A stretch of DNA of 5,721 nucleotides from Pseudomonadota bacterium. Its GTDB lineage: Bacteria; Pseudomonadota; Alphaproteobacteria; Rhizobiales; Devosiaceae. The notes under the pieces are model-generated. The model had not been told where the DNA came from and made no database searches. It saw only the letters and a list, made by a program, of their open reading frames with translations. Numbering within the stretch: position 1 is the first letter of the stretch; the number at the start of each line of letters is the position of its first letter. The stretch lies in NCBI GenBank assembly GCA_023431205.1, contig JAEYXQ010000125.1:1-5721 (forward strand), in the 5' to 3' direction. Shown one piece after another: positions 5,534 to 5,721 of this stretch. Position numbers and translations under genes: made by a program.

Positions 5534-5721
5534 ATGGGGCTGACGCAGATCATCGCGGGATATGTGCCGCTGCTCGACAGCGCCGTGCTGCTGGCGGCCC
5601 AGGAGTTCGGCTTCGCCGAGGCCGAGGGGCTGGAACTCAAGCTGGTGCGAGAGACCTCCTGGGCCAATATCCGCGACCGCGTCGCCATCGGTCATCTCGA
5701 CGTTGCCCATATGCTGGGGCC
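5534..5721 (+). CDS. nasS: NasS-type nitrate/nitrite sensor, NrtA-like (3' end outside window)
   Basis: Sixty-two codons are visible before the right edge. They begin directly with the first strand of an NrtA/NMT1-like substrate-binding fold: IIAGYVPLLDSAVLLAAQEF, then GLELKLVRETSWANIRDRV and GHLDVAHMLG. RETSWANIRDR and the HLDVAHML segment are characteristic of the NasS/NrtA/CmpA group. There is no signal peptide or lipobox before the domain, which fits a cytosolic sensor (NasS) rather than the periplasmic transporter component NrtA. The role, known from the family, is to bind nitrate or nitrite and release NasT. The ATG at 5534 follows AGGGGG (5521-5526) by 7 nt, and the nasT stop is 13 nt upstream, so the two are co-transcribed. 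The ligand-binding residues further in are outside the window. Confidence 0.88.
   Translation, partial: MGLTQIIAGYVPLLDSAVLLAAQEFGFAEAEGLELKLVRETSWANIRDRVAIGHLDVAHMLG

Noticed and set aside
4819..5688. Minus-strand frame of 289 codons over nasT and nasS
   Set aside because: It is antisense to two recognisable genes and has no family resemblance.

Overview
The window is GC-rich and reads as chromosome of an alphaproteobacterium, most likely Hyphomicrobiales (Rhizobiales). The support is a DUF2934 gene, a NasT/NasS pair, a solitary bioY, a promoter matching the alphaproteobacterial EcfG (general stress response) consensus, and a REP-like palindrome of a type I associate with Devosia-like genomes. 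The order is inferred from gene content; the genus is a guess from memory.

Left part (1-2021): the 3' end of a DUF1499 gene (+) meets a LACTB2-like metallo-beta-lactamase-fold hydrolase (-) with only 3 nt between the stop codons. Divergent from the hydrolase is bioY (+), the substrate-binding membrane subunit of a biotin ECF transporter. It ends at a strong hairpin terminator that can also serve the minus-strand genes arriving from the right.

Middle part (2024-4493): a two-gene minus-strand unit encodes a DUF2934 protein with a low-complexity tail and a 54-residue single-span membrane protein, 4 nt apart. Divergent from it is treZ, malto-oligosyltrehalose trehalohydrolase, which releases trehalose from maltooligosyl-trehalose made by TreY (not in the window). 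The 177-bp divergent region carries GGAAC-N17-CGTT directed at treZ, so trehalose release is probably under general-stress-response control.

Right part (4490-5721): treZ overlaps by ATGA the start of a second GH13 enzyme of the alpha-glucosidase type. That gene is dead: it has a +1 frameshift in a G5 run and no GH13 sequence after about 62 residues. A REP-like element of two opposed hairpins, preceded by a partial tandem copy of its left arm, lies about 40 nt past the break. Then comes nasT, an ANTAR-domain antiterminator, followed 13 nt later by the start of nasS, its cytoplasmic nitrate/nitrite-sensing partner. Together they should control a nitrate-assimilation operon outside the window.

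I found no mobile-element genes, CRISPR, tRNA or rRNA. Every gene falls in a known family. The points most worth checking are the stress promoter, the decayed treZ partner gene with its flanking REP element, and the DUF2934/small-membrane-protein pair.
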